33,262 nt of DNA. Origin: Geomonas paludis (GTDB taxonomy: Bacteria; Desulfobacterota; Desulfuromonadia; Geobacterales; Geobacteraceae). The stretch is taken from the NCBI RefSeq assembly GCF_014193585.1, contig NZ_BLXY01000022.1, forward strand, positions 1 through 33,262, written 5' to 3'. Made by a program: the position numbers and the translations under genes. Of the stretch, positions 7,332-15,736 are shown piece after piece; position 1 is the stretch's first letter; the number at the start of each line of letters is the position of its first letter. The notes under the pieces were generated by a model, which made no database searches, had not been told where the DNA came from, and saw only the letters and a list, made by a program, of their open reading frames with translations.

Positions 7332-8167
7332 TAGTCATCGAATCCGTTGCCGAGATGCAGCAGTTCGCGCGGCAAAGGCGGGGCGAGGTCGCCCTGGTGC
7401 CCACCATGGGCTACCTGCACGAGGGGCACGCGTCCCTCATGGTGGAGGCGCGTCAGCGCGCCAGGACCGTCGTGGTCAGCATCTTCGTCAACCCGACCCA
7501 GTTCGGCGTCAACGAGGACCTGGACAGCTATCCCCGCGATTTCGAGCGGGACCGGAAGATCGCCGCTGCGGCCGGTGTGGACGTGATTTTCGCGCCCAAG
7601 GCCTCGGACATGTACCCGGCCGGCTACCAGAGCTACCTGAACGTGGAAGGGCTCACCACCGAGCTCTGCGGCGCGAGCCGTCCCGGGCATTTCCGCGGCG
7701 TGACCACCGTGGTCGCCAAACTCTTCAACATCGTGATGCCGGCCGTCGCCATTTTCGGCAAGAAGGACTTCCAGCAGCTCGCCGTGATCCGGCGCATGGT
7801 GCAGGACTTCAACTTCGACGTCGAGATCGTGGGGATGCCCATCGTGCGCGAGGCCGACGGCCTGGCGCTCAGTTCCCGCAACGCCCGGCTCAGCGCGGAA
7901 GAGCGCGAGCCCGCCCTGTGCCTCTCCCGCGCCATCGCCGCCGCCCGTGACGCATTCCGGGGCGGTGAGAAAAGCGTCGCCGTGTTGAGGCAGCAGGCGC
8001 TGGCCGTGATCGAGCGGGAGAGCGCCGCGCAGCTCGATTATCTTGAGTTCAGGGATCAGGACACCCTGCTTCCGTTGCAGACAGCAGATGAGAGGACGCT
8101 GCTCGCACTGGCCGTGCGGGTCGGCTCGGTAAGGTTAATTGACAACTGTGTACTAGGGGAGGAATAA
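7328..8167 (+). CDS. panC: Pantothenate synthetase (pantoate--beta-alanine ligase)
   Basis: A 279-residue ATP-dependent ligase joining pantoate and beta-alanine through a pantoyl-adenylate. The nucleotidyltransferase signature appears as [13 protein letters not shown] near 28-40 (the HIGH-like motif). [18 protein letters not shown] near 56, FGKKDFQQL near 143 and the KMSKS-like LSSRN near 181 follow. The start at 7328 lies in the panB stop (ATGA), which decides it over longer upstream in-frame starts. It sits between panB and panD; panD supplies its beta-alanine. Confidence 0.97.
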   Translation: MIVIESVAEMQQFARQRRGEVALVPTMGYLHEGHASLMVEARQRARTVVVSIFVNPTQFGVNEDLDSYPRDFERDRKIAAAAGVDVIFAPKASDMYPAGYQSYLNVEGLTTELCGASRPGHFRGVTTVVAKLFNIVMPAVAIFGKKDFQQLAVIRRMVQDFNFDVEIVGMPIVREADGLALSSRNARLSAEEREPALCLSRAIAAARDAFRGGEKSVAVLRQQALAVIERESAAQLDYLEFRDQDTLLPLQTADERTLLALAVRVGSVRLIDNCVLGEE

Positions 8168-8171
8168 GGAT

Positions 8172-8576
8172 ATGGACAGGAAGATGCTGAAGAGCAAGAT
8201 TCACCGCGCCACCGTCACCGGTGCCGACCTGCACTACGAGGGGAGCATCACCATCGATCTCGACCTCATGGAAGCGGCCGACATCATTCCGTACGAGGCC
8301 GTCTGCATCTGGGACGTCACCAACGGCAGCCGTTTCGAGACCTATGCCATCGAGGGCGAACGCGGTTCCGGCGTGATCTGCATCAACGGCGCCGCGGCGC
8401 GGCTGGTAGCACCGCAGGACCTGGTCATCATCGCCAGCTTCGTGAACATGGAGAATGCCGAGGCCATCGCCCACGAGCCCAAGCTGGTCTTCGTCGACGA
8501 GAAGAACAAGATGCTCCCCACCCGCAAGGAAGCCGCCGGCCAGGCCACCCTGAAGAGCGTGCACTGGAAAAACTAG
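8172..8576 (+). CDS. panD: Aspartate 1-decarboxylase proenzyme
   Basis: A 134-residue pyruvoyl enzyme making beta-alanine from aspartate. The self-cleavage site is Gly24-Ser25 (HYEGSITID), where Ser25 becomes the pyruvoyl group. Further blocks are [22 protein letters not shown], with the Tyr and Arg used in catalysis, and [18 protein letters not shown]. It follows panC by 4 bp (AGGGGAGGAATAAGGAT serves as ribosome binding site) and is the last gene of the operon, followed by a strong terminator. No PanM-type maturation factor is seen nearby. Confidence 0.97.
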   Translation: MDRKMLKSKIHRATVTGADLHYEGSITIDLDLMEAADIIPYEAVCIWDVTNGSRFETYAIEGERGSGVICINGAAARLVAPQDLVIIASFVNMENAEAIAHEPKLVFVDEKNKMLPTRKEAAGQATLKSVHWKN

Positions 8577-8598
8577 CCGCGCGCTGACAGGTAAAAAG

Positions 8599-8640
8599 AG
8601 GACGCTGATGGAAAGAAAAATTCGTCAGCGTCCTTTTTTA
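8599..8640 (+). terminator. Terminator of the panBCD operon
   Basis: A perfect 10-bp stem AGGACGCTGA / TCAGCGTCCT (8599-8608 with 8625-8634) has a 16-nt A-rich loop and is followed by a T run. Confidence 0.92.
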
Positions 8641-8699
8641 TATTGATCGGGAAGGCGGGCGACATGCGATGTCTTGCCACGAAGCGCTGCAGGTGAACG

Positions 8700-8860
8700 T
8701 AGGTTCCCCCTTGACAAAGGGGGGACAGGGGGGATTTGCCTCTGCTTCGCCTCGCGTCCCTCTCGCCTTACCTTCCTCTACCTGTTACACTGCATCTGTG
8801 GACAGCAGGGGCGCTTATCCCTCCGTGTTCCTCTGCTCCTCTGTGGTTAATGCTTTTTTG
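8700..8860. repeat. Dispersed repeats in the panD to amidohydrolase gap
   Basis: 8704-8740 is a CCCCCTTGACAAAGGGGGG-type palindrome; the same family recurs inverted at 32945-32980. 8820-8860 is a second type, with CCGTGTTCCTCTG and CTCCTCTGTGGTTAATGC. These account for most of the 250-bp gap; no separate promoter is clear. Confidence 0.55.
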
Positions 8861-8887
8861 GGTGTTAACGCTTTTGGGGGTTACGAA

Positions 8888-10129
8888 ATGAAAATCTACG
8901 CCGCTTCCTACCTGCTCCCCATCTCCTCTCCCCCCATAGAAGGCGGAGCCCTGGCCGTCAAGGAGGGGCGCATCGTCGCGGTCGGCAAGGTTCACGAGCT
9001 GCGTGCCCAGTTCCCCGCACCGGTCGTCGACCTGCACGAATCGGTGATCATGCCCGGCATGGTCAACGCGCACACCCATCTCGAGCTTACCCATTTCCCG
9101 GCCTGGAAAGTGAGAAAGGACCTCGACTACCTCCCCAAGCGCTACGTGGAATGGATCCAGCAGGTGGTGAAGATAAAGCGGTCCCTGGAGCCGGGAGAAC
9201 TGGAACATTCGGCGCGGGAAGGGATGCGGCTTTGTGTGCAATCAGGCACCACCGCCGTGGGGGACATTCTTTCCGATCCTGCCCTGGTACCCCTGTACCG
9301 GGATACCGCGCTGACCGGCCGGCTGTTCCTGGAGGCGATCGGGCACGATCCCCTGTTGTGCGACACCGTGGTGGCGCGCATGGAAGCGACGCTGGCGAAC
9401 TTGCAGGGTGGGCTGCTTCCGGGTGTTTCCCCGCACACGCCCCACACCGTTTCCGCGCAACTGTTCCGCTGCCTGCAGGATCTTGCCGTGAAACTGGGCG
9501 CGCCCAAGGCGGTGCATCTCTCGGAGACGGCCGCCGAAGCCGCCTTCATGCACGACAGCACCGGCGACATCGCCGAACTGCTCTATCCCATGGCGCATTG
9601 GGAGCCGTACCTGCCGCACCCGATGCGCACCACCTCGACCCGCTACCTCGACGGGCTGGGCGTGCTGGACTCCTCCACCCTGGCGGTGCACGCGGTCCAC
9701 GTCACCCCCAACGACGTCGCCATCCTCAAGGAGCGCGGCGTGAGCGTCGTGCTCTGCCCGCGCAGCAACGACCGACTCTTCGTCGGCTGTGCCCCGCACA
9801 AGCTGTTGAAGGAAGCGGGGCTGCAACTGGCCGTCGGCACCGACTCGCTGGCCAGCAACGATTCCCTTTCCCTGTGGGACGAGCTCCATTTCCTCCAGCA
9901 GATCGCCTCCGGCGTCTTCAGCAGCCAGGAACTGCTCGCCATGGCCACGCTGGACGGCGCCCGCGCCCTGCGCATCGACGCCGACACCGGATCGCTGCAA
10001 ACGGGCAAGCGCGCCGATTTCCAGGTCCTTGGCGGCTGCAACGTCGACGCCGGCGCCGGCATCGAGGCGACCGTGCTGGCCAAGGGGCGCCTGGAACAGG
10101 TTTATCTTGCCGGGGTCCCTCTGCAGTAA
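8888..10129 (+). CDS. Amidohydrolase-superfamily deaminase (candidate aminofutalosine deaminase)
   Basis: A 413-residue metal-dependent hydrolase of the chlorohydrolase/cytosine-deaminase-like branch. Visible metal-site motifs are HTHLEL at 62-67 (two His), AVHLSET near 213, VHAVHV near 265 and GTDSLASNDSLS near 317 with the catalytic Asp. The C-terminal KRADFQVLG block returns to the small beta domain. The start at 8888 gives the classic N-terminus MKIYAASYLLP; an upstream in-frame extension runs through repeats and is rejected. Relatives in menaquinone (futalosine route) organisms deaminate 6-amino-6-deoxyfutalosine (MqnX); others act on S-adenosylhomocysteine or methylthioadenosine. No mqn genes are adjacent, so the substrate is inferred. 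It converges with the kinase at 10143. Confidence 0.8.
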   Translation: MKIYAASYLLPISSPPIEGGALAVKEGRIVAVGKVHELRAQFPAPVVDLHESVIMPGMVNAHTHLELTHFPAWKVRKDLDYLPKRYVEWIQQVVKIKRSLEPGELEHSAREGMRLCVQSGTTAVGDILSDPALVPLYRDTALTGRLFLEAIGHDPLLCDTVVARMEATLANLQGGLLPGVSPHTPHTVSAQLFRCLQDLAVKLGAPKAVHLSETAAEAAFMHDSTGDIAELLYPMAHWEPYLPHPMRTTSTRYLDGLGVLDSSTLAVHAVHVTPNDVAILKERGVSVVLCPRSNDRLFVGCAPHKLLKEAGLQLAVGTDSLASNDSLSLWDELHFLQQIASGVFSSQELLAMATLDGARALRIDADTGSLQTGKRADFQVLGGCNVDAGAGIEATVLAKGRLEQVYLAGVPLQ

Positions 10130-10142
10130 AAGAGTCGGCCTG

Positions 10143-12533
10143 TTACGCGTCCAGGACTTCCCGTACCGTCCGCAATAGTTCTATCGGCTGGATCGGCTTC
10201 ATGATCAGGTCGATCCCCTCCTCGGCCCCCCCCCGCCTCTTGATGAAATCTGCAGTATAGCCGCTGGCATACAGCACCTTGGTCCCGGGGGCCTGGCTGG
10301 CGATCTCGTCGTAGGCTTCCTTGCCGCTTTTGCGCGGCATGATCAGGTCCATCAGTATCATGTCGATCTCGTCCCGGTGTGCCAGGTACTTCTCCACGGC
10401 GTCCTGGCCGTCCACCGCCTGGATGACGCGGTAGCCGAAGCGCGTCAGCACGGACAGCACCAGGTTGCGCACCCCGTCGTCATCCTCCGCGAGCAGGATC
10501 GTCTCGTTCCCTCCCCGCGGCGGTGCGGCCTGCTTTGCGGCGTCACTTTCCGGGACCGCGTCGGAGTGGTAGAGCGGGAGGTAGATCCTGAAGGTGGTGC
10601 CTTGGTCGGGTTCGCTGTAGACGTTGATGAAACCGTTGTGCTGCTTCACGATGCCGTACACTATGGCCATGCCGAGCCCCGTTCCCTTGCTGACCTCCTT
10701 GGTGGTGTAGAAGGGCTCGAAGATCCTCTTACAGGTCTCCCCATCCATGCCGCAGCCGGTGTCGGCGACGGTCAGCACCGCGTAGTGCCCCGGTCTGTTT
10801 TCTCCCGATTCCTGGTCCAGCGGCGATTCCACCTCCTGGGTTCCCGTTTCGATGGCCAGCACCCCGCCCCTGGGCATGGCGTCCCTGGCGTTGGTCGCCA
10901 GGTTGATCAGCACCTGCTCCAGCTGCCCGAGGTCCGCCATGATGTACAGGGTCCCCGCACTGGGCGTCGTCTTTAGCTGGATGTCCTCGCCGATGATGCG
11001 CACCAGGAACTTGCGCACGCTTTCCACCACGTCGTTGAGGTTCACCGGCGCCAGGGTGATTACCTGCTTGCGGCTGAAAGCCAGCAGTCCCCTGGTCAGC
11101 TGTGCCGCCCGCTCCGCAGCGGAGAGGATCTGGTCTACTTCCTGTTGCTGCCGCTCGTCGAGCCTTTCATCCAGCTTCAGGATGCTCCCGTAACCGCTGA
11201 TCACCTGCAGCACGTTGTTGAAGTCGTGCGCGACTCCCCCGGCCAGTTGCCCCACGGCCTCCATCTTCTGGGCCTGGCGCAGCTGCGCCTCGAGAGCGAT
11301 GCGCTCGGTGAGATCGACAAAGCTGACCACGGCGCCTTCGATCACCCCGTTGTTCACGATGGGATAGGAGGAGTATTCCACCGGGAACGAGGTGCCGTCC
11401 TTGCGCCAGAACACCTCGTCGCGCCTGGTGCACCCTTCTCCTTCGTTGAAGGCGCGGTAGATGTTGCAGTGCTCCACCGGTGCCGGGATGCCGCTGGGAA
11501 GGGTGTGGTGGATCATGTCGTGCATGTTCTTGCCGAGCAGATCGTCCAAACTGTCGTAGGTGGTGAGTTCCAGGCAGGTCCTGTTGGCGAAGGTGCATCT
11601 CCCAGAGGTGTCTATGCCGTAGATGGCGGCATGGGTGGAATCCATGATCAGTTGCAGCTTCCTCTGGTGCGTCACCGCCTCCTCCTGGAGGGCCTGGCGT
11701 TCGGCGACCTCCTCCTCCAGAAGGACCGTCTGCTCCCGGAGCTGCTCCTGGGCGATCTCGCGTTCGCTCACCTCGCTCAGAAGCTCGGCGTTGGTTTGCT
11801 CCAGGCGGGTTGAGCTTTGCGAGATTTTTCTCGCCCCCACCAGGATCAGGATGATGCCCGCGGCGCCGATCAGCAGCAGGGTGGCCGCGGTGCTGGCGAG
11901 CACGCGGTCGGTGCCCGCCGAGAAGACTGTCAGCGGTACGGTGACGCTGATGCCGCCACGGATGTCGCCCTGTTGGTAGCCTTGGGCGGCATGGCACTTG
12001 AGACAGGAGGTCTCGACCTTGAAGGGGCGCATCAGTCTGACATAGCTGTGGCCGTCCTGCGTCACCACCTCGCTCACCTCCTGCGTGCCCTGTTCAAAGG
12101 CTTGCAGCGCCTTGCGCTCCCACGGGTCCGGGGCGTTTTCGCCCCGGATCGGGTTCAGGCTGGTGATGTGCCCCTTGGCGATCTGTTTTTCGGTCTGCGC
12201 CAGTTCGAAGACCTGGCGGGTCATGTAGGCGGGGTTGATAAGGGTGAGATCCATGCCCGAGGGGGACTTGATGTCCCGCTCCGGGATGTGGGCCAGGTAC
12301 GGGTTGGGCTGGGTTCTCGGGGTGACGGGGACGTAGACGCCGCCATGCTGGGACGCCCACTTGCGGTACAGCAGGTCCTTTTCGAAGGCGATGCGCGCCT
12401 GGGCTGTGGCTATCTCGTTGAGTTTGTTTCGGTACTGTACGTAGAACCAGGTCAGCGATACGGCGATAAGGAGCACCCAGGTGAAGCATAAAGACAGAAC
12501 GTAGCGCCTGGTTGTGAAGAGTCGGGAAAACAT
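10143..12533 (-). CDS. Hybrid sensor histidine kinase with a heme-type periplasmic sensor (DUF3365/Tll0287-like), PAS and receiver
   Basis: A 796-residue membrane kinase. TM1 (about 11-32) is followed by a periplasmic domain with CLKCH at 177-181, a CXXCH c-type heme attachment motif, in the context of DUF3365/Tll0287-like sensors. TM2 is at about 211-233. A coiled coil (240-295) and a PAS domain (about 298-410) follow, then HisKA with VAHDFNN, a HATPase domain with DTGCGMDG and [13 protein letters not shown], and a C-terminal receiver with [17 protein letters not shown] (phospho-acceptor Asp) and IMKPI. It would pass redox or ligand sensing through phosphorelay to an unlinked output. There is no response-regulator gene beside it. 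Confidence 0.92.
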   Translation of the reverse strand: MFSRLFTTRRYVLSLCFTWVLLIAVSLTWFYVQYRNKLNEIATAQARIAFEKDLLYRKWASQHGGVYVPVTPRTQPNPYLAHIPERDIKSPSGMDLTLINPAYMTRQVFELAQTEKQIAKGHITSLNPIRGENAPDPWERKALQAFEQGTQEVSEVVTQDGHSYVRLMRPFKVETSCLKCHAAQGYQQGDIRGGISVTVPLTVFSAGTDRVLASTAATLLLIGAAGIILILVGARKISQSSTRLEQTNAELLSEVSEREIAQEQLREQTVLLEEEVAERQALQEEAVTHQRKLQLIMDSTHAAIYGIDTSGRCTFANRTCLELTTYDSLDDLLGKNMHDMIHHTLPSGIPAPVEHCNIYRAFNEGEGCTRRDEVFWRKDGTSFPVEYSSYPIVNNGVIEGAVVSFVDLTERIALEAQLRQAQKMEAVGQLAGGVAHDFNNVLQVISGYGSILKLDERLDERQQQEVDQILSAAERAAQLTRGLLAFSRKQVITLAPVNLNDVVESVRKFLVRIIGEDIQLKTTPSAGTLYIMADLGQLEQVLINLATNARDAMPRGGVLAIETGTQEVESPLDQESGENRPGHYAVLTVADTGCGMDGETCKRIFEPFYTTKEVSKGTGLGMAIVYGIVKQHNGFINVYSEPDQGTTFRIYLPLYHSDAVPESDAAKQAAPPRGGNETILLAEDDDGVRNLVLSVLTRFGYRVIQAVDGQDAVEKYLAHRDEIDMILMDLIMPRKSGKEAYDEIASQAPGTKVLYASGYTADFIKRRGGAEEGIDLIMKPIQPIELLRTVREVLDA

Positions 12534-12619
12534 CTATGTCACCGCCTGGGCTGAGATGATCTCTGTGCCGGGATGGTTGTCACTGTATAGGATCTATTCG
12601 GCAGGTAGCTGCTGCAGGT

Positions 12620-12760
12620 TTAGGGGGAATTGGTGATGTCCTGGTGTGACGCGGCCGTCTCCCGGAAGATATACCGCTGCTCGCCGACACAGTCCGGGCA
12701 AATGCCGTGACTGAACATGGTGTCGGAACGCAGGCTGAAATACTTTTCCAGCTGTTCCAT
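12620..12760 (-). pseudogene. Remnant or tiny ORF resembling the C-terminal tail of sensor/regulator proteins
   Basis: A 46-codon frame begins MEQLEKYFSLRSDTMFSHGICPDC. The FSHGICPDC block and preceding helix resemble the conserved C-terminal tail found on many deltaproteobacterial sensor kinases and response regulators, normally preceded by a CSxCKKIR block that is absent here. AGGAA lies before the ATG, so it may still be translated. Either a decayed fragment of a signalling gene or a small orphan; I favour the remnant. Confidence 0.4.
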
Positions 12761-12849
12761 GACTGTTCCTCGCTGCCGTCTCAGGTACTGTCCGTTCCCG
12801 GCATCAATTTTTTCACCGGTTTTTCCCCCTGTCCATTTGCAGGCTAATC

Positions 12850-12866
12850 TGATATGATGTCCGCTT
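12850..12866 (+). promoter_or_regulatory. Extended -10 promoter immediately before smpB
   Basis: TGATATGAT at 12850-12858 is an extended -10 element (TGn plus TATGAT). The ATG of smpB begins 9 bp after it and no Shine-Dalgarno sequence is present, so the transcript is likely leaderless or nearly so. The -35 region is poor (TGTCCA at 12830-12835). Confidence 0.5.
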
Positions 12867-13340
12867 ATGGGTGAGAAGCTGATCTGCAACAACAAGAAGG
12901 CATTCCACGATTACTTCATCGAGGAGCGCTACGAGGCAGGCATGGTGTTGCAGGGGACCGAGGTCAAGTCCCTTCGTAACGGCAAGGCCAACCTCAACGA
13001 CTCCTTTGCCATGGTGAAGAACGGTGAAGCCTTCCTGCACAACTTTCACATCAACCCGTACGACTTCGGCAACCGGGAGAACCACGATCCCGACCGGATG
13101 CGCAAGTTGTTGTTGCACAAGAAAGAGATCGTGAAGCTCTTTTCCAAGATCCGGGAGCAGGGATACACCCTGATACCGCTCAGGGTTTACTTCAAGGACG
13201 GCAAGGTCAAGACCGAGCTGGGGCTGGCCAAGGGCAAGAAGAACTACGACAAGCGTGAAGTCATGAAGCAAAAAGACATGCAGCGCGACATCGTCCAGGG
13301 GCTGAAGGAAAGAAACCGCGGCTCCAGGGACAGGGACTAA
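12867..13340 (+). CDS. smpB: SsrA-binding protein SmpB
   Basis: A 157-residue RNA-binding protein that delivers tmRNA to stalled ribosomes for trans-translation. The conserved N-terminus (ICNNKKAFHDYFIEERYEAGMVLQGTEVKSLR), the FLHNFHINPYDFGN block and the basic tail following KGKKNYDKR are all present; length is typical. The ATG at 12867 is fixed by the conserved N-terminus although it has no Shine-Dalgarno sequence. Its RNA partner ssrA begins 174 bp downstream, so the two halves of the rescue system are adjacent. Confidence 0.97.
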   Translation: MGEKLICNNKKAFHDYFIEERYEAGMVLQGTEVKSLRNGKANLNDSFAMVKNGEAFLHNFHINPYDFGNRENHDPDRMRKLLLHKKEIVKLFSKIREQGYTLIPLRVYFKDGKVKTELGLAKGKKNYDKREVMKQKDMQRDIVQGLKERNRGSRDRD

Positions 13341-13344
13341 CGGT

Positions 13345-13508
13345 CGTTCAACGTTCGACGTTCAACGTTCGATTGAGCTCGACCTGAATGGCACTGGCTT
13401 CGTGACAGCACGGGACGCCGCTGAGTTCAGCAATCAGACAAACGCAGGGGAACTTTAGCAGGTGATCGCAGTTAACATGGAACGTTGAACGTTGAACGTT
13501 TTTTCGGT
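13345..13508. repeat. Inverted GAACGTT-type repeat arms between smpB and ssrA
   Basis: Iterated GTTCAACGTTCGACGTTCAACG at 13346-13373 is complementary to AACGTTGAACGTTGAACGTT at 13483-13504, about 110 bp apart, and the second arm runs into T6. The pair could fold as a long hairpin and act as the smpB terminator. Similar short GAAC iterations occur at 130-155. Confidence 0.6.
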
Positions 13509-13513
13509 TTTAA

Positions 13514-13864
13514 GGGGGTGTAAAGGTTTCGACGGGGGTAAGAAGCTAAGGTTGCATGCCGAGGTCCGGGTGGCTCGTTAAACAATCCGGGGCGAATTAG
13601 ACGCCGACAATTACGACTACGCTTTAGCAGCTTAATAACCTGCTAACGTTCTACCTACCATCTCCCACGTGGAAGGATAGAACGTCATTCAGTGGGATAG
13701 TTTCAGGGAGAGTCCGTGGCCCTGCGGCGAAATTTAGCGGAATCGGCAATCGGGAATCCCGGCCTGTGGAGTCCCGAGCGGCTAAAGCAAAAACAGGTAT
13801 AAGCATGTAGACGCCTTATGTGTACGATTCTCGGACGCGGGTTCGATTCCCGCCACCTCCACCA
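13514..13864 (+). ncRNA. ssrA: Transfer-messenger RNA (tmRNA)
   Basis: The 351-nt one-piece tmRNA begins GGGGGTGTAAAGGTTTCGAC and ends ...GGGTTCGATTCCCGCC followed by the acceptor strand and encoded CCA. The 5' GGGGGUG pairs with the 3' acceptor strand CACCUCC (one G-U). The tag frame at 13603-13632 reads ADNYDYALAA followed by TAA TAA, a normal proteolysis tag ending in ALAA. Pseudoknot-type complementary segments follow (for example GTTCTACC with its partner near 13675). It rescues stalled ribosomes with SmpB encoded just upstream. Confidence 0.98.
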
Positions 13865-13873
13865 ACCTCCGCC

Positions 13874-13918
13874 AAGGCTCCGGTTGGCTCTAGCGAGCCG
13901 ACCGGAGCCTTGTCTTTT
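13874..13918 (+). terminator. Terminator of ssrA
   Basis: A long stem AAGGCTCCGGT...GAGCC pairs 13874-13890 with 13895-13912, with a TAGC loop and one mismatch, and is followed by TGTCTTTT. It lies 10 nt after the tmRNA CCA end. Confidence 0.9.
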
Positions 13919-13926
13919 GCGGAGGT

Positions 13927-14060
13927 TGCCCACCGTAGTTGCCTGGCTCTGCCAGGCGTTTAACGAAGGTGGGCCTCCCGCCTTTATCCCGCTTATCTTC
14001 CGGCCACCGGCCGTGTCGAATTCTTTCCTTTATTACATCCGGGCGTGTCGTTACGCCCGG
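13927..14060. repeat. Hairpin-forming intergenic sequences downstream of ssrA
   Basis: 13927-13975 has outer arms GCCCACC / GGTGGGC around an inner TGCCTGG-CTCTG-CCAGGC hairpin. 14039-14060 is a separate CCGGGCGT-GTCGTT-ACGCCCGG hairpin. Neither has a T tract; they resemble REP-like elements more than terminators. Confidence 0.5.
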
Positions 14061-14119
14061 CGCCTTTGATTTTCCAGCCACTGCAGTAAACTTTCACCAC
14101 CCCACCAGCGGAGGCCCCC

Positions 14120-14359
14120 ATGAAATACGTCTACTACCTCCAAAGCATCCCCCATCCAAACCAACACTACATTGGCCTCACCTCCGACGTCGACGCGCGC
14201 CTCGCCTCCCACAACGCCGGCCAATCCCCCCACACCTCCAAGTACCGCCCCTGGAAAATCCTCACCTACCACGCCTTCCTCGACGAAGCCAAGGCCGCCG
14301 CCTTCGAGAAGTACCTGAAAACCGGTTCCGGCCGAGCCTTCAGGAAAAAGCACTTCTGA
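14120..14359 (+). CDS. GIY-YIG nuclease-family protein
   Basis: A 79-residue single-domain protein of the small GIY-YIG (UPF0213/COG2827-like) group. The two signature strands appear as KYVYYLQS and HYIGLTSDVDARLASHN, with the Arg near 27 and the Glu in AAAFEKYLKTGSGR near 63 that form the nuclease active site. Such proteins are usually chromosomal and of unclear role in DNA repair or processing. It is a single gene converging with the arsenic operon end at 14435. Confidence 0.85.
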   Translation: MKYVYYLQSIPHPNQHYIGLTSDVDARLASHNAGQSPHTSKYRPWKILTYHAFLDEAKAAAFEKYLKTGSGRAFRKKHF

Positions 14360-14434
14360 TTCCCGCGACGCCCCTGCCGGTCCCCCTCGATTTCCTTGGC
14401 CGGTTCTGCCGAACTGCCAGCCGTGATGCCGAAC

Positions 14435-15121
14435 CTAAAAGGCTTTCAAAAGCAAGAAGATTCCCACCGCGGCGACCAGCGCCCCCGCTCCACGTTTCGT
14501 GTTGGCGGCGAAAGCAACGATCCCCTTCGCCTTTATGAAGGCATCCACGAAACCCGTGCAGGTTCCTGCCACCAGCATGAGCAGGCAATGGCCCATGGCG
14601 TAGGTGAACAGGAGCGCCATGCCGTAGAGAAGGTCCCCCTTCGTGGCCACCACCGTGACCAGAACCACCAGGACCGGCGTCGCGCAGGGCGATGAAACCA
14701 CTCCGAAGAAGAGACCCAGCAAAAATGCTCCCAGCACCCCTCCGCGCCTCGGCCGGTAATCAATTTTCGGAAAGAGGCTGATCTGGTAGAGCCCCAGGAG
14801 TTGCCCCCCCATGGCAAGCGCCACCGCCCCCGCGGCAAGGTACCACCATCCCCCGAGCGTCCCGAACATGGTGCCGAAGAGACCGGCGGCGGCGCCGAAG
14901 GCGGTGAAGGTCAGCGACAGACCCAGCACGAATGCTAGAGAATACCGGAAGGCGCGCCCCCGGTCACCGTCGGCGTACCCGCCGACGAATCCGACCACCA
15001 GGGGAATGGTCGCCAAGACGCACGGGGAAGCAGAGGACAGCACCCCGGCCAGGAAGACTACCCCGAAGGCGATCAGGGGATAAGCGGCGATGATCTGCTC
15101 TGCGTTGTCGAGGAAGGTCAC
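14435..15121 (-). CDS. CcdA-family thiol-disulfide transmembrane electron carrier
   Basis: A 228-residue polytopic membrane protein (about six helices) of the CcdA/DsbD-beta family. It passes electrons from cytoplasmic thioredoxin across the membrane to periplasmic thiol proteins. The two redox cysteine motifs are SSASPCVLATIP near 30-41 and SSPCATPV near 143-150. Translation starts at a GTG (15121) that overlaps the stop of the upstream thioredoxin-like gene (GTGA), so the two are coupled. It is the last gene of the arsenic operon and presumably re-reduces the secreted thioredoxin encoded immediately upstream. Confidence 0.88.
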   Translation of the reverse strand: MTFLDNAEQIIAAYPLIAFGVVFLAGVLSSASPCVLATIPLVVGFVGGYADGDRGRAFRYSLAFVLGLSLTFTAFGAAAGLFGTMFGTLGGWWYLAAGAVALAMGGQLLGLYQISLFPKIDYRPRRGGVLGAFLLGLFFGVVSSPCATPVLVVLVTVVATKGDLLYGMALLFTYAMGHCLLMLVAGTCTGFVDAFIKAKGIVAFAANTKRGAGALVAAVGIFLLLKAF

Positions 15122-15495
15122 CTTACCCCCAGCGCCTTAAGCTCCCTGACGAGGTCCGCTTTCTCCATTGCCCCGACATGTCTTTTCACCTCGCGCCCCT
15201 TGGCATCGAAGAACACCTGGGTCGGAATCATCTGCACCTTGAAGCGTTCGGCAGCGGCATTGTCGGCATGTACATCAATAAAAAGCACCGATGCCCGCCC
15301 ACGGTATTCCGCCCCCAGGTTCTCCAGGATCGGCGCCATTTTCTTGCAGGGGATGCAGGTGCGCGCCCCCAGGTCGATCACGGTCGGCTTGCCGGAGGCG
15401 AGCGCCTGGCGGATAGCCGCGTTGGAGGCGGAGGGAAGCTCGGCATGGGCGGGGAGGGCGAACAGCAGCAAGGTGGCCGCGAGCAGTCGCATCAT
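15118..15495 (-). CDS. Periplasmic thioredoxin-family protein
   Basis: A 125-residue protein with an N-terminal signal peptide (MMRLLAATLLLFALPAHA, probable cleavage after AHA near 18) and a thioredoxin fold with TCIPCKK at about 47-52 and the cis-Pro block MIPTQVFFD near 89. It likely works as a periplasmic disulfide reductase fed by the CcdA protein whose start overlaps its stop. Its own start overlaps the upstream stop by ATGA. The longer upstream frame is a shadow of the preceding gene. Confidence 0.88.
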   Translation of the reverse strand: MMRLLAATLLLFALPAHAELPSASNAAIRQALASGKPTVIDLGARTCIPCKKMAPILENLGAEYRGRASVLFIDVHADNAAAERFKVQMIPTQVFFDAKGREVKRHVGAMEKADLVRELKALGVR

Positions 15496-15722
15496 GACAG
15501 CAGCCCCATGATTTCCACTACCGACGCCACCTTGCCGGAGAACTTCACCTGGCCGTCTATCACCAGCGCGGGAGTGCTCATGACCCCGTACCTCATGATG
15601 GAGGGGATGTCTTCGACCTTCAGCACCTCCGCAGCGGTGCCGCTCTCCTCGACCGCTTTCTTCGTGTTCTCGTACAGCGTCTTGCATTTGGCACACCCGG
15701 TACCCAGGACCTCAATTTTCAT
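15492..15722 (-). CDS. Small thioredoxin-like protein (redox-active disulfide protein 2 type)
   Basis: A 76-residue cytosolic mini-thioredoxin. It has LGTGCAKCKTL at about 6-16 (CxxC) and a cis-Pro segment STPALVIDG near 50. Proteins of this type are often found beside ArsP/COG0701 permeases, as here, where the permease stops 14 bp upstream. The ATG at 15722 follows AAGGAG. It may reduce or shuttle a substrate for the permease; that role is inferred from context. Confidence 0.88.
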   Translation of the reverse strand: MKIEVLGTGCAKCKTLYENTKKAVEESGTAAEVLKVEDIPSIMRYGVMSTPALVIDGQVKFSGKVASVVEIMGLLS

Positions 15723-15736
15723 GCTCTTTCTCCTTT

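Noticed and set aside
8669..8887. N-terminal extension of the amidohydrolase
   Set aside because: The added residues are encoded by dispersed repeats and do not resemble the family; the usual N-terminus begins at 8888.
13346..13504. CRISPR array suggested by iterated GAACGTT units
   Set aside because: The units are short, contiguous and lack regular spacers; they form two inverted arms instead.
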